Origin: an uncultured Glaciecola sp.
GTDB taxonomy: Bacteria; Pseudomonadota; Gammaproteobacteria; Enterobacterales; Alteromonadaceae
DNA length: 64,000 bases
Assembly: GCA_937125395.1 (NCBI GenBank)
Contig: CAKZLI010000054.1
Location: 176,839-240,838, forward strand
Direction of reading: 5' to 3'
A model generated the notes under the pieces. That model ran no database searches. It was not told the origin of the DNA and saw only the letters and a list, made by a program, of their open reading frames with translations. A program made the position numbers and the translations under genes. Of this stretch, positions 8,674 to 19,055 are shown piece by piece (within the stretch, counting starts at the first letter, position 1; every line of letters starts with the position of its first letter).

Positions 8674-10386
8674 TTGGTTCCACCTCGGTCAGATAAACCC
8701 CGCCCTTGGCAGGTGACGCTTTTCAAGTCCATACTATGTAGCCTATTGGCGTTATCATTATGGTTGTCATTTATTACGTTCGCGCAAAGCGCGTCAGATG
8801 ACTCATTAGATGCTAGTCAAGAAGCACAGCCAACATCCGATCAAGATGTAACGATTATTACCGCCGCGCAACTAAAGCAAGTCGTTCAAGCTGCACTAAC
8901 TCATTTTCATACTCCTGGTGCATCCGTGTCCATCGTCCACAAAGGTCAAATCATCCATAGCAAAGGCTATGGCAAGCGTGATCTAGACAGTGATTTAGAC
9001 GTCAATGCAACAACGTATTTTCGATTAGCATCCACTTCAAAAGCATTCACTGCCGCGACAATGGCTATCCTAGTGGATGATGGCAGCATTAATTGGGATG
9101 ATAAAGTCACTGACCACTTACCTGAATTTCGCTTATCTAATCCGTATGTCACGGCTGAATTTACGATTTTAGATTTGTTTACCCATCGCAGTGGTTTGGT
9201 TGGTGGTGCTGGTGACAGTATGATTTGGCCAGAGCCTTCGGGGTTTACTCGCACCGAGGTCATTCATAATTTACGTTACCTAACCCCCGCATATAGCTTT
9301 CGTTCTACTTATGCCTATTCCAATGTAATGTATATTACTGCGGCACAAATAGTCGCAAAAATAAGTGGCATGCCTTGGGCACAATTTGTTGAAGAACGTA
9401 TATTTCGTCCCCTGAATATTCAGTGTTTTGCTGGTGCTATGCCACCATCAGCCCTCGTCAATGTTGCTAAGGGTTATGGCCACAATGATGAGCGTGGAAT
9501 TTATGCCATCCCGCGGAATGGCATTCATGGTGTTGAACTCATGTCCGCAGCCGCTGGTGGCGTCGTCTGTCATGCTCAAGGCATGGCTGTTTGGCTACAA
9601 GCATTATTAAATGATGCGGTGAGTGTCACCAATCAACGTCTCTTTTCTAGTGCCCAACGCGACAAAATGTTCACGTCACAGATCCCTTTGTATGTATCCA
9701 ATCATGCTAAGCAAACCCACCGAACACATTTTAAAAGCTATGCGATAGGCTGGCGTAAAGAAAATATCTATGGCTACGAAATGATCTCCCATACTGGTAC
9801 TTTGTCAGGTTATCAGGCCTATGCTGCATTGATCCCTGAATTAGACTTGGGGGTGATGGTGTTAAATAATGGATCTAACTACGGCGTCCGCTCTGCGATT
9901 ATGCAGGCAATCATCAAATCTCTCATGCCGGAGTCCCCCAAGTTAGATTGGGTGCAACATTATGTGGATTACCAAGCAAAACAAGAACAACGTTATTTGT
10001 CTAGACAACGCCCTGATCCTAGCGGCAGCGGGACGATGCTCTTACCTGTTGAACGGTATTTAGGGACGTTTGCTGACAAATGGTTTGGACCGATGAAGCT
10101 CTGGCAAAACGACGCGAAGCAACTGCGCATTAAAAGCCTAAAAATGGATACCTTACAAGGTAATCTAGAACCCTTTGGTGAACATTCTTGGGTGGTACGT
10201 TGGGATAATCAAAATGCAGCTAGCGATGCCTTTGTCCATTTTGATGTGCGTCCAAATGGCACCATCAAAGGATTTGAGATGTTCCCCTTCACAGCCAAAG
10301 AAGTGGTCAATCATGAATATCGGGATATGTTTTTTACGCCGGTGATACCAGAATCGGATACTCCTTTGATAGTGACGCCTAATTGA
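8674..10386 (+). CDS. Secreted serine hydrolase, class C beta-lactamase/esterase family
   Basis: A 570-residue exported serine hydrolase. I take the TTG at 8674 as start: an AAAGGA lies 9 bases upstream, and it gives a signal peptide (hydrophobic stretch about residues 17-38 ending in AQSA). Catalytic motifs of the family are present: SxxK as STSK (RLASTSKAF), YxN as YSN (YAYSNVMY), and HTG in SHTGTLSGY. The C-terminal ~150 residues form the DUF3471-like beta domain common in these enzymes. Members act on esters, D-amino peptides or lactones; true cephalosporinases are shorter (about 360-390). The next gene, tamA, overlaps its stop by 4 bases. Confidence 0.88.
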   Translation: MVPPRSDKPRPWQVTLFKSILCSLLALSLWLSFITFAQSASDDSLDASQEAQPTSDQDVTIITAAQLKQVVQAALTHFHTPGASVSIVHKGQIIHSKGYGKRDLDSDLDVNATTYFRLASTSKAFTAATMAILVDDGSINWDDKVTDHLPEFRLSNPYVTAEFTILDLFTHRSGLVGGAGDSMIWPEPSGFTRTEVIHNLRYLTPAYSFRSTYAYSNVMYITAAQIVAKISGMPWAQFVEERIFRPLNIQCFAGAMPPSALVNVAKGYGHNDERGIYAIPRNGIHGVELMSAAAGGVVCHAQGMAVWLQALLNDAVSVTNQRLFSSAQRDKMFTSQIPLYVSNHAKQTHRTHFKSYAIGWRKENIYGYEMISHTGTLSGYQAYAALIPELDLGVMVLNNGSNYGVRSAIMQAIIKSLMPESPKLDWVQHYVDYQAKQEQRYLSRQRPDPSGSGTMLLPVERYLGTFADKWFGPMKLWQNDAKQLRIKSLKMDTLQGNLEPFGEHSWVVRWDNQNAASDAFVHFDVRPNGTIKGFEMFPFTAKEVVNHEYRDMFFTPVIPESDTPLIVTPN

Positions 10387-12212
10387 TTAAGCGCAATCAT
10401 TCCGAGCGTGTTCTGTTGTTGATGCTGACCTTATTATTGGGTTCTGTACATAGTCTAGGTGTTACCGCTCAAGTTGCTGAGTTACCTGATTATACACTGA
10501 CTTACACCCAGCCTATTGCTAGTCAAGTGCAGGATAACATCAACATTGCAACGACGAGCTTACCAGGACTGGCAAACTGTAATACGGCAAGTGAACTTGC
10601 AGTCACACAATTACAACAAGCACTAGGTAAGATTGTTATTAGTTCAGCTCACAGTTTTGGTTATTTTGCTGCTGTAGTGCATGATATATCTTTACTGACA
10701 CAACCAATCAGCGATGAGCCATCGGCACAATGTCATGCGTGGGTCATTGATTTAGCTCTCGGTAATCCTGCTGTCATTGCCGATATACAACTTAATATTT
10801 CTGGTGATCTAGCAAAGTCAAAAGAGTTAAGCACCCTAGTAACGCAGTATCAGCAGACAAACAACACGCCTTTTAAACAAGCACAATACCAGTCATTTAA
10901 AGATAGTTTTTATTCTCAAGCTATTGCACAAGGCTACTTTGATATTGAATTCTTGACCCATGTCGTGACCGTGAATGCGGATAATCAATCAGTCAGTATC
11001 GCAATGGACATTGCTTTAGGTCAGCGCTATACCATTAACCAGTTCTCTATTGACGAAGCAATATTACAAGCCAATGTTGTGAATACTGTGTCACAAATCA
11101 CGCCTTCAGATGAGTATTCGTTAAGTGCGCTTAATACCTTAACTAATGATTTAAAACAAACTGGCTTTTTTGAAACCATCAGAGTGCAGCCTGATTTAAA
11201 AGGCCGTGCTGATAATCGAATTAATATCAACATCACTGGCACTGAGAAAGCCAAACATTTTCTAAACTTAGGATTAGGTGTGACTTCTGATGACGGTGTC
11301 AGAGCAAGCATCGATTGGCGTCGTCCTCGAATTAATCAATCCGGTCATAGTTTATATGCCAAACTAAAAGTATCATTGCCAGAGCAATCATTAAGTTCCA
11401 CATACAAAATTCCCTATGGCAATCCCAACACCGACTATCTTGCGCTCAAATCAGGTTTAAAGCATATCGATCGTAACGATTCCCAAAGCCAAAGTTTTAC
11501 GTTGGCAGCACAACGTTTTTTTGATTTAAAAAAGTCGCCATTGCCACTATTAAGTAGTGAATGGCAACCCAGTCTTTTTGCCCGTTATGAATATAACTAT
11601 TTTAGCCAAGGTAATACCGATGAAATCAACAGTGAACTGATCTTTATTGGTAGCAATATGACTCGATTACGCACCGATCACCCTTTATTTCCAACGCACG
11701 GTGATAGGCAAAGCATAACCTTTGAAACAGCCCATGATTCATTTGGGAGTGATATTTCTATTACGCGATTATTATTATCTAGTGCATGGTTACGTCCTGT
11801 CTCCGACATCGGATGGAGTCTGAGTAAATTAGACATAAAGTATCTCAATAGCAGTGATTTTGGCGCTACTCCAAATACCTTACGTTATTATGCAGGGGGC
11901 GATCAAAGCTTACGTGGGTTCGGCTTTGAAGCGGTGTCTCCACTAGATGCTGAACGCCAAGCCACCGGCGCAGATCAATTACTCAATCTATCGCAAGAGT
12001 TGATCACACCGATTAATGCTAATTTTCGCCTTGCTGGTTTTGTCGATGCTGCATGGATCAACAGTCCATCGTCAAAAACGAATGCTACGGGTGTCGGCGT
12101 AGGGCTGCATTGGCAATCTCCAATTGGTCCCGTCCGAATGTATATTGCACGGGGTAACAATGAGCAAGAAATGACCTGGCGTTTTCACTTAGTGATGGGG
12201 CCGTTATTATGA
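10383..12212 (+). CDS. tamA: Translocation and assembly module outer-membrane protein TamA
   Basis: A 609-residue Omp85/BamA-superfamily protein. A signal peptide (about 1-30) is followed by POTRA-like domains (about 40-270) and a 16-strand barrel region with SLRGFGF near residue 510, the conserved L6-loop R-G-F/Y motif of Omp85 proteins. It begins at a TTG within the stop of the upstream hydrolase and overlaps tamB by 4 bases, so the order tamA-tamB supports the naming. TamA works with TamB in the envelope to insert outer-membrane proteins and to move lipids between the two membranes. The short overlap with a serine hydrolase gene is not a usual context. Confidence 0.92.
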   Translation: MIKRNHSERVLLLMLTLLLGSVHSLGVTAQVAELPDYTLTYTQPIASQVQDNINIATTSLPGLANCNTASELAVTQLQQALGKIVISSAHSFGYFAAVVHDISLLTQPISDEPSAQCHAWVIDLALGNPAVIADIQLNISGDLAKSKELSTLVTQYQQTNNTPFKQAQYQSFKDSFYSQAIAQGYFDIEFLTHVVTVNADNQSVSIAMDIALGQRYTINQFSIDEAILQANVVNTVSQITPSDEYSLSALNTLTNDLKQTGFFETIRVQPDLKGRADNRININITGTEKAKHFLNLGLGVTSDDGVRASIDWRRPRINQSGHSLYAKLKVSLPEQSLSSTYKIPYGNPNTDYLALKSGLKHIDRNDSQSQSFTLAAQRFFDLKKSPLPLLSSEWQPSLFARYEYNYFSQGNTDEINSELIFIGSNMTRLRTDHPLFPTHGDRQSITFETAHDSFGSDISITRLLLSSAWLRPVSDIGWSLSKLDIKYLNSSDFGATPNTLRYYAGGDQSLRGFGFEAVSPLDAERQATGADQLLNLSQELITPINANFRLAGFVDAAWINSPSSKTNATGVGVGLHWQSPIGPVRMYIARGNNEQEMTWRFHLVMGPLL

Positions 12213-15200
12213 GTCGTCTGAGAATGACCGTGTTCACCCTCATCGCATTGCTCTTAATTATTGTGGCACTGCCGATTGCGATCTTAAATTCAACCTGGGC
12301 CTTGCAGTTTGCTACAACAAAAATCAATCAACTTGATGGCATTAACGTGCAATATGAACAAGGAACATTGTTTGATACGCTAGTATTTTCGAACATCAAT
12401 GTCACTGTACCGGGCTGGCATATTACCGCTCAACAACTACAAACAGGGCTTAAACTACAGTGCATCTGGGAGCAATCATTGTGTATTAGCTCCCTGCAGC
12501 TTGATCAAGCGGTATTGACTCAGCTTAATACAGCGCCACAAATTACTGAGCCGAAAGCAACCACCTCGACCACTTTACCCCTCCCGATATCGGTGGATAA
12601 CCTTGCTGTCAATTCGATTACGCTAGTACTGCTTGATGGTACGAATATTAATACCAACATTGTGATCCCGAATATAACATTAGCACTGAGCGAGCGGGTG
12701 GGTATTCTCACCGACATATCGCCATTAACTATCGATATAACCCCGTTAACAATACAATTACCTACGTTAGTAAAGTCACAATCGGTATCAGCTGTCACCT
12801 CCGGTTCTACTGCAAGTGCAAATGCTACTGGGAGTTCAAGTTCAAGTTCAAGTTCAACTTCAAGCTCGACTTCGGCTGCCACTGCAACTTCCGCGCACGC
12901 CACCATTAATCGCGCAGCAGAGATCATCCGTGATAGTCATCAACACTGGCAAAGCAGTAAAGTTCAATACCAAGCCATATTACAACAATGGCAAGATTTG
13001 ATGCGCTCACCCGAGTCATGGTTGCACAGCCAAACCAGGATTGAGTTCCCTATACACGCTCCGCAGATTAATCTGAATATTGATAATATTACAATCTATG
13101 ATGTTGCTAACACGATTAATCTTAAACAGGCGACACTGCAGGCACAGTTGCACATTACTCCAGAGCATATTGATACTGATTTGACGATAGAGCACCAGCA
13201 CTTCTCAATCAAAGGAGCATTTGCGTTAGCCTCTGATTGGACGCATTCATTTGCAACGGATATGCAATGGCAAGCATTACAAGTAGACCAGCCTGCACTT
13301 CAAGTAACACTCGATGCTGGTCAATTGTCTCTGCATGGCACCATTCAAGCGTGGCAATTACAAAGTGCATCGACACTTCAATATATCCGGTTTGATGAAT
13401 TACAACTCCAAGATATCAATTGGAATATAACGGCTTTTGGCGATGCTGATGCTATTATAATTAAGCCATCACATCTTATCTATCCGCCTCATCAAATCTG
13501 GTTAACAGCCCATATTCCAAGTCAACCAGATACTATTGATGAGCCTAAATTTGATATTACACTCACACATCAATCCGCCGGAGATATCCAATCGAAGAAC
13601 CAAATCAGTATCACCGGAGATATGTTTGATCCCCGTTTAATAGGTCAGATTAATATCACTGATTTACATCAATCGGGTTTGATTTTCTCCTCGATTAACA
13701 GTCAACTGACGGCAGATTTTAACCAATTAACAGCGACAACCAATGCATTGTGGACGATGCAAGATGACTTAGCCAAAGCGCCATATACTTATCAACAAAC
13801 TTTGCAGCTGCAACTATCACCACAAGACCTACAACTCAATATAACGGATACACAACTGGATCTGCCTCAGGGAATAGTCAGCTTAAATCCCTACAAGGTA
13901 GCAATCGATATTGACCGCAATGCTGCCCAACAAATTGACGTAGGGTTATCCGCTTTAGCGATTAATTGGGTGGATGCTGAGCAACAATCTATCGCTGATT
14001 TTACCATTAATCCTATTTCGCTTGCTTTACAACCTAATTGGTTAGCCAATGACACAGACGCCAAACAATTGGATATAGACTTAACCAACGTTAATCTTAA
14101 TCGGTTACTCACGAGTATCAATCCGTTGTTAAGCAAGCCCATCACTATCACCACAGATGGTATCTTAAATGGTAATGCCAAGCTGACACTGCAACCGCCC
14201 CTCCAGAGTACTTCTTTGGATGACTCACACATAGCGATAACGAGTGCCTTAACGGTCAGTCCTAGCACATGGCAAATCACACCAAAATTAGACGCGATTG
14301 TTACTCAAGCACAACTTAATGCGGAGGCTACATTTTCGGTAAATGATCCTGCCAGTTCTTTTCAAATGACGTCAACAGGTTCTTTAGTAGGCGAACGACT
14401 GGGCGATATTCAGTACGAATTAGTCATGGATGACAAGTTAACGCTCTTCACACAAGTCAAATCGATTAATGTCGACTTGCTAGCACCATTTTTACCTCAG
14501 TTTAAGCGATTTACTGGCGCAGCGAGCGCCAATGTTGCCTTAACACAGCAACACAATACGCTCTCTTTAAATGGCATCATCATCGTTCCAGAACTGGATA
14601 TAGAAATTGAAACGATCGATGAAAGTGCGGCAACACCGCATGCTGATATCGTTATCACACAACCGGTCAAACAAGGGTTTAGTAATCCATATAGCGCGTT
14701 TGCAGAGGCGCCGTTGGATTTATTGGTGAATGTTAGGGTGTTACTCGACCCATTACAAAAAGACACGGTGAGTATTGCCGGTTTTGACTTTGCGACTAAC
14801 TTACAAGGTAGTGTTGAGTTTTATTTAGATCAACAACAACCGAGTGTGATTGGGTCAATCGCGCTTAACAATGGGCAATATCAAGCCTATGGCCAAGATT
14901 TACTTATTCGCAATGGTCAACTGATTTTTAATGGCCCGGTGAGCTTGCCATTTGTGCAACTCGAAGCAATCCGTAATCCAAAAAATATGAATGATGAAGT
15001 GATCGCAGGGCTAAAAATATCTGGACTTGCCAATCAACTCAATGCTGAGTTATTCTCAGAACCCATGTTAGAAAACCCTAATATCTTGTCGTATATATTA
15101 CGCGGCAAAAATTTAGACGATCAAAGTGCAGAGGACAACTCGGTACTCCTTACTAATGCCATATTGGGTTTTGGTTTAGGGAAATCACAAGATACGATAT

Positions 15201-15499
15201 CTGAATTTGGCAATAAGATCGGTGTTGATAATCTACAGCTGTCGACTCAAGGGCAAGGTGATAATTCTCAACTGGGGATCACCGGACAGCTGAATGAGCG
15301 CTTATCTGTAGAGTATCGGGTCGGCGTGTTTAATGCGATTGCAGAATTTGGCTTACGCTATCAATGGCGGCCTAACTTATATGTTGAAGCAACGAGTGGA
15401 GCGAGTAATGCCTTGGATATTTTTTATCAATTAGCATGGGGTGAACGCACTGCACAAGATGCGCTAAACGAACAAACACACAAAGAGCCACAACAATAA
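12209..15499 (+). CDS. tamB: Translocation and assembly module inner-membrane protein TamB
   Basis: A 1096-residue AsmA/TamB-family protein. It has one N-terminal membrane anchor (about residues 6-28), a long beta-rich periplasmic body, and the C-terminal TamB (DUF490) domain of about 350 residues, with GQLIFNGPVSLPFVQLEAIR and LSYILRGKNL as recognisable blocks. It is somewhat shorter than E. coli TamB (1259). A Ser/Thr/Ala-rich insert at about residues 195-230 is unusual and is encoded by hexamer repeats. It overlaps tamA by 4 bases (ATGA), so the two are translationally coupled. The protein bridges the periplasm to TamA. Confidence 0.93.
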   Translation: MSRLRMTVFTLIALLLIIVALPIAILNSTWALQFATTKINQLDGINVQYEQGTLFDTLVFSNINVTVPGWHITAQQLQTGLKLQCIWEQSLCISSLQLDQAVLTQLNTAPQITEPKATTSTTLPLPISVDNLAVNSITLVLLDGTNINTNIVIPNITLALSERVGILTDISPLTIDITPLTIQLPTLVKSQSVSAVTSGSTASANATGSSSSSSSSTSSSTSAATATSAHATINRAAEIIRDSHQHWQSSKVQYQAILQQWQDLMRSPESWLHSQTRIEFPIHAPQINLNIDNITIYDVANTINLKQATLQAQLHITPEHIDTDLTIEHQHFSIKGAFALASDWTHSFATDMQWQALQVDQPALQVTLDAGQLSLHGTIQAWQLQSASTLQYIRFDELQLQDINWNITAFGDADAIIIKPSHLIYPPHQIWLTAHIPSQPDTIDEPKFDITLTHQSAGDIQSKNQISITGDMFDPRLIGQINITDLHQSGLIFSSINSQLTADFNQLTATTNALWTMQDDLAKAPYTYQQTLQLQLSPQDLQLNITDTQLDLPQGIVSLNPYKVAIDIDRNAAQQIDVGLSALAINWVDAEQQSIADFTINPISLALQPNWLANDTDAKQLDIDLTNVNLNRLLTSINPLLSKPITITTDGILNGNAKLTLQPPLQSTSLDDSHIAITSALTVSPSTWQITPKLDAIVTQAQLNAEATFSVNDPASSFQMTSTGSLVGERLGDIQYELVMDDKLTLFTQVKSINVDLLAPFLPQFKRFTGAASANVALTQQHNTLSLNGIIIVPELDIEIETIDESAATPHADIVITQPVKQGFSNPYSAFAEAPLDLLVNVRVLLDPLQKDTVSIAGFDFATNLQGSVEFYLDQQQPSVIGSIALNNGQYQAYGQDLLIRNGQLIFNGPVSLPFVQLEAIRNPKNMNDEVIAGLKISGLANQLNAELFSEPMLENPNILSYILRGKNLDDQSAEDNSVLLTNAILGFGLGKSQDTISEFGNKIGVDNLQLSTQGQGDNSQLGITGQLNERLSVEYRVGVFNAIAEFGLRYQWRPNLYVEATSGASNALDIFYQLAWGERTAQDALNEQTHKEPQQ
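12833..12874 (+). repeat. Hexamer tandem repeat (AGTTCA-type) inside tamB
   Basis: Four perfect AGTTCA units at 12833-12856 are followed by three diverged units (ACTTCA, AGCTCG, ACTTCG). The repeat is in frame and codes for a Ser/Thr run, so gain or loss of a unit would change linker length by two residues without a frameshift. Confidence 0.9.
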
Positions 15500-15513
15500 A
15501 AAATAATAAAACG

Positions 15514-17046
15514 ATGAAAAGACGTACGTTAAAATTATTTGCCCGGCGCTGGCATCGACTATTGATGTGGTTGGTCAGTGCTCAACTGTTAATTTGGGCT
15601 GTTACTGGCTTATACATGGTCAGTGTCGACATACATGATATTCATGGTGACCGAATTCTTGCTCCGCAAGCTTCGTTACCGGTGCGAGACATTGATGCGA
15701 GTTTTCAACAAATTATCGATCAGCTACACGCACAGGATATGCTTTTTTCACACATATCCCTACGTACTCTAGCCAAGCCGATGTTTATCATTACAACCGG
15801 ATCATCACCCTACCAAGCTCAACGTTTTGCTAGTACAACTGCACAACCAGCAGCACTGCCATTACAGCAACAATTCATCATAGCGCAGACTCAAGCTCAA
15901 CTTGTAGAGCCTTACCGAAGTGCCTCTGTGACCTCTTTTGCACTGCAATCTAGAGCCTCATCTCTGGCCGCTCCTGAGCCATTCGATAGCCTACCCGATG
16001 AAGTATCCTCCCGTTATCAGCAAGCATATCGAATTAGCTTGGATACATGGGATAATGTGACGTTATATGTGCATCCGACCACCGGCGAGATCATCACTAA
16101 ACGGCATAGCTTATGGCGTATTTTTGATTGGGCGTGGCGTTTTCATATTACTGATTATGATGATGGTGCGAATGTACATAATCGCTGGTTACAACTCCTA
16201 GCAATAGTCAGCTTGGCAGCAGTTATCTTTGGCAGCATTACGTTAATCTATCGATTCAAGGCTCGTCCTGGCTATACCGCTCAGCAACAATACCGTTACA
16301 GCTCACGTAAGCATTGGCGGAGCACTTTACAATTTATCCACAAATGTATCGCTATTATTGTCGTTGTGCCGTTATTTATTTGGTTGGTGACAGGGCTTGC
16401 ATTAAGCCTCATTAAACCCGATCCCATACACTCATTTAGCGGATTATCCTCGCCTAGCACATCATTTAACCTTTCATCTGCCCTTGCACCAGCACAGATG
16501 CTGTCTCCAACATTACTACTTGAAAAGTCTGTTTCGCAATGGCTAGTGCCCTCGGTAGCACAGCATCCCATTGAAGTTAATCTTGTACCACGACTTGGAC
16601 AATGGGTGATAGAACAAGTTTATCAAAAAGGCTTTCACCCATCGATGGCAGCGCACAAACAACTCTTAACGCTCACTGGCGAAGTGTTGCACATCAATCA
16701 AACTAGCTTAGCTGCGGCACTGAACGCGCAAAACAGTGCTTTGGGTCAAGTGGATACAATCGTTGCATTCACGCCAACCCTCGCGACCCTCACCGGATAT
16801 CAAAATCCCATACTTGCTGTGACATTTAACCAATCACCCCAAACTCATTACTTTGATGCACAAGATGGTCGATGGCTAGGTGGTTATACGTTTAAACGAC
16901 ACGCACTGCAACTAATGCGCACATTGCACTTTATGGATTATGTGGGCAATGGCCAATTCAACTACGTTTGGAATATCTTTTTTGCTATTGGTGCATTATT
17001 GCTTGCGATCACTGGTATCGTTTCATTGATGAATAAGCGCTATTGA
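15514..17046 (+). CDS. PepSY-associated TM helix protein (PiuB-like)
   Basis: A 510-residue inner-membrane protein. There are four membrane segments: one near the N-terminus (WHRLLMWLVSAQLLIWAVTG), two in the middle (about 228-250 and 278-300) and one at the C-terminus (about 487-505). PepSY-type periplasmic segments lie between them, with YVHPTTGEIITKRHSLWRIFD and FDAQDGRWLGGYTFKRHALQ as typical blocks. Such proteins often accompany siderophore or iron uptake and may act as membrane reductases, but no iron gene is adjacent here. It starts 14 bases after tamB, probably within the same transcript, and its last 24 bases overlap the convergent small gene that follows. Confidence 0.85.
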   Translation: MKRRTLKLFARRWHRLLMWLVSAQLLIWAVTGLYMVSVDIHDIHGDRILAPQASLPVRDIDASFQQIIDQLHAQDMLFSHISLRTLAKPMFIITTGSSPYQAQRFASTTAQPAALPLQQQFIIAQTQAQLVEPYRSASVTSFALQSRASSLAAPEPFDSLPDEVSSRYQQAYRISLDTWDNVTLYVHPTTGEIITKRHSLWRIFDWAWRFHITDYDDGANVHNRWLQLLAIVSLAAVIFGSITLIYRFKARPGYTAQQQYRYSSRKHWRSTLQFIHKCIAIIVVVPLFIWLVTGLALSLIKPDPIHSFSGLSSPSTSFNLSSALAPAQMLSPTLLLEKSVSQWLVPSVAQHPIEVNLVPRLGQWVIEQVYQKGFHPSMAAHKQLLTLTGEVLHINQTSLAAALNAQNSALGQVDTIVAFTPTLATLTGYQNPILAVTFNQSPQTHYFDAQDGRWLGGYTFKRHALQLMRTLHFMDYVGNGQFNYVWNIFFAIGALLLAITGIVSLMNKRY

Positions 17047-17274
17047 CCGCTCGACTTCTGCTTGAATAATACTGAGCAAATAGTCCGAAGTAGTTGAAAA
17101 CTCTTCTATCGAAGCGAGCATATCTAATTCTTGTTTTAATTGCGGAGTGACGACAATTCTAACGGATGAGACGGTCAAAGAGAGCCTTCCTTGCCGAACA
17201 GTAAATTCACGTTTAGTGGTTTTCTTGATAAGGTCTTTAGCCTCAAGTATGCGAGGCTGTTGGGTATCTGACAT
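17023..17274 (-). CDS. Small ribbon-helix-helix-like protein
   Basis: An 83-residue protein on the opposite strand, overlapping the 3' end of the PepSY gene by 24 bases. The segment SSVRIVVTPQLKQELDMLAS followed by TTSDYLLSIIQAEVER has the strand-helix-helix spacing of CopG/Arc-type DNA-binding proteins. No toxin gene lies next to it, so if it is a regulator its target is elsewhere. I do not recognise a named family. Confidence 0.6.
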   Translation of the reverse strand: MSDTQQPRILEAKDLIKKTTKREFTVRQGRLSLTVSSVRIVVTPQLKQELDMLASIEEFSTTSDYLLSIIQAEVERSIALIHQ

Positions 17275-17357
17275 GATGACATTCTCTGTAAATAAACGGG
17301 TGTATTATTTACATTAGCAAACCCTAGAGCACTATACTGCTGATCATAAAGCCAGTT

Positions 17358-17873
17358 TTAAGGCTTGATTATGCCCGTTTTTAAATCAACAAACTGGCCA
17401 TCGCGATCAAAACGTACCCGATAAATATCACCATAATCCGATTCACTTAACGTTATCTGAGCACCCGTCAGTGCCTCGAGTAAATAAGGTGTCGTATTAC
17501 TGTGTCCCACCACTAAGGCATCTGCATCGAGTGAAGCTAACAAAACTGCAAACTCATCCAATGCCCGAGGATCGTAGAATGTGACGCCCAAGCCTTGCTT
17601 TAATACTGTGGGCATAGCGCTTTGAACTGTGCGTCGATAATTAGTCGAGAATACATGTTTAATCGATTGCGACTGTAACATGCCCGCTAAATTTAATGCT
17701 CGTCGTTCTCCGGCTTGTGTTAAGCGAGGGTCGTTGATTTTTTGCCCATCGATACTGGTGTGTTTTTCAAAATGTCTGACTAAATAGACGTTATGGGCTA
17801 GTACCGCCTGACTCCAACCCATCCCGGTTAACACCGTTGAGCTAATTATCAGTATCGCAAGTACCCGAATCAT
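17358..17873 (-). CDS. Histidine phosphatase family protein, exported
   Basis: A 171-residue phosphoglycerate-mutase-like phosphatase. The phosphate-accepting RH motif is YLVRHFEKH near residue 28 and the second catalytic His is in [11 protein letters not shown] near 128. I choose the ATG at 17873 over the upstream one at 17897: it overlaps the purT stop as ATGA, implying translational coupling, and it puts a clean signal peptide first ([15 protein letters not shown]... ending AVLA). It would act in the periplasm. The substrate is unknown; short members of this family include SixA-like phosphohistidine phosphatases. Confidence 0.85.
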   Translation of the reverse strand: MIRVLAILIISSTVLTGMGWSQAVLAHNVYLVRHFEKHTSIDGQKINDPRLTQAGERRALNLAGMLQSQSIKHVFSTNYRRTVQSAMPTVLKQGLGVTFYDPRALDEFAVLLASLDADALVVGHSNTTPYLLEALTGAQITLSESDYGDIYRVRFDRDGQFVDLKTGIIKP

Positions 17874-19054
17874 AATGTTACCTGCAATGCATCGCACACG
17901 GTTAAGCCTTTATTAACAGCTTCGTCTGTATCTTGCCCTCGAGCTAATGCCACTCCCATTCGGCGTTGACCGTTAACAACTGGCTTGCCAAATAATCGAA
18001 TATCGGTGTGTGGCTGACTTAACGCTTGTGCAAATCCGGCAAAAGACACATTGGCACTATTTCCCTCGACTAAAAGTGCAACAGAAGCGCTGGGGCCATA
18101 AAAATCAATATGCGGAATGGGCAGTCCTAAGAACGCCCTAACGTGCAATGCAAATTCCGATAAGTCCTGCGATATTAATGTCACCATTCCAGTATCATGG
18201 GGTCTTGGTGATACTTCGCTAAAATACACATCATCCCCTTTGATAAACAACTCAACCCCAAACAATCCTCGTCCGCCCAGCGCTTCAGTGACTTGTCGCG
18301 CGATATCTTGAGCTTTAGATAGTGCCAACGTTGACATCTGCTGTGGTTGCCAAGATTCACGATAATCGCCTTGCGCTTGGCGATGGCCAATAGGTTCACA
18401 AAAATGCGTACCTTGGACGGAACGGATCGTTAGCAAGGTAATTTCATAATCAAAATCCACCAAACCTTCTACAATCACTTTGCCTTTGCCTGCTCGCCCT
18501 CCTTCTTGCGCATACGCCCATGCACTAGCCACATCTTGTTCGCTGTGCAACATACTTTGACCTTTACCAGAAGAACTCATTATCGGTTTAACAAAACAAG
18601 GAAAACCGATTGCCGCTATTGCATCGGCAAAATCGGCTTCATCGCTGGCAAATTGATATCGTGATGTGGCTAAACCTAATGTTTCAGCAACCAAAGTACG
18701 GATCCCTTCTCGATTCATTGTCACATGTGCAGCATTGGCCGAAGGGACAACATTGAATCCAGCGTGTTCTAATTCCAGTAAAGTGTGCGTGGCAATCGCT
18801 TCGACTTCAGGCACAATAAAATCCGGTTTTTCCAGTTCAATAATCTGCTTTAAAGCCTCAGCATCGAGCATGGATACCACATGACTGCGATCCGCAACCT
18901 GCATAGCAGGTGCATTCGCATAACTATCTAACGCAATCACTTCACAACCCAAGCGCTGTGCTTCAATCGCGACTTCTTTTCCTAGTTCACCACTGCCACA
19001 TAACAACACTTTTGTGGCGGTCGATGAAAATGGTGTACCAATTGACACGGTCAT
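17870..19054 (-). CDS. purT: Formate-dependent phosphoribosylglycinamide formyltransferase
   Basis: A 394-residue ATP-grasp enzyme that makes formyl-GAR from GAR, formate and ATP in purine synthesis (third step, folate-independent route). [20 protein letters not shown] near residue 15 is the N-terminal nucleotide-fold motif, [17 protein letters not shown] near 155 is the ATP-binding loop, and [17 protein letters not shown] near 290 is the metal/ATP site. The length matches E. coli PurT (392). It overlaps the downstream phosphatase gene by 4 bases and lies 1 base after the YchJ-like gene on the same strand. Confidence 0.96.
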   Translation of the reverse strand: MTVSIGTPFSSTATKVLLCGSGELGKEVAIEAQRLGCEVIALDSYANAPAMQVADRSHVVSMLDAEALKQIIELEKPDFIVPEVEAIATHTLLELEHAGFNVVPSANAAHVTMNREGIRTLVAETLGLATSRYQFASDEADFADAIAAIGFPCFVKPIMSSSGKGQSMLHSEQDVASAWAYAQEGGRAGKGKVIVEGLVDFDYEITLLTIRSVQGTHFCEPIGHRQAQGDYRESWQPQQMSTLALSKAQDIARQVTEALGGRGLFGVELFIKGDDVYFSEVSPRPHDTGMVTLISQDLSEFALHVRAFLGLPIPHIDFYGPSASVALLVEGNSANVSFAGFAQALSQPHTDIRLFGKPVVNGQRRMGVALARGQDTDEAVNKGLTVCDALQVTL

Positions 19055-19055
19055 A

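Noticed and set aside
8674..10386. Class C beta-lactamase conferring resistance
   Set aside because: At 570 residues with an added C-terminal domain it fits the esterase/peptidase side of the family; nothing indicates a cephalosporinase.
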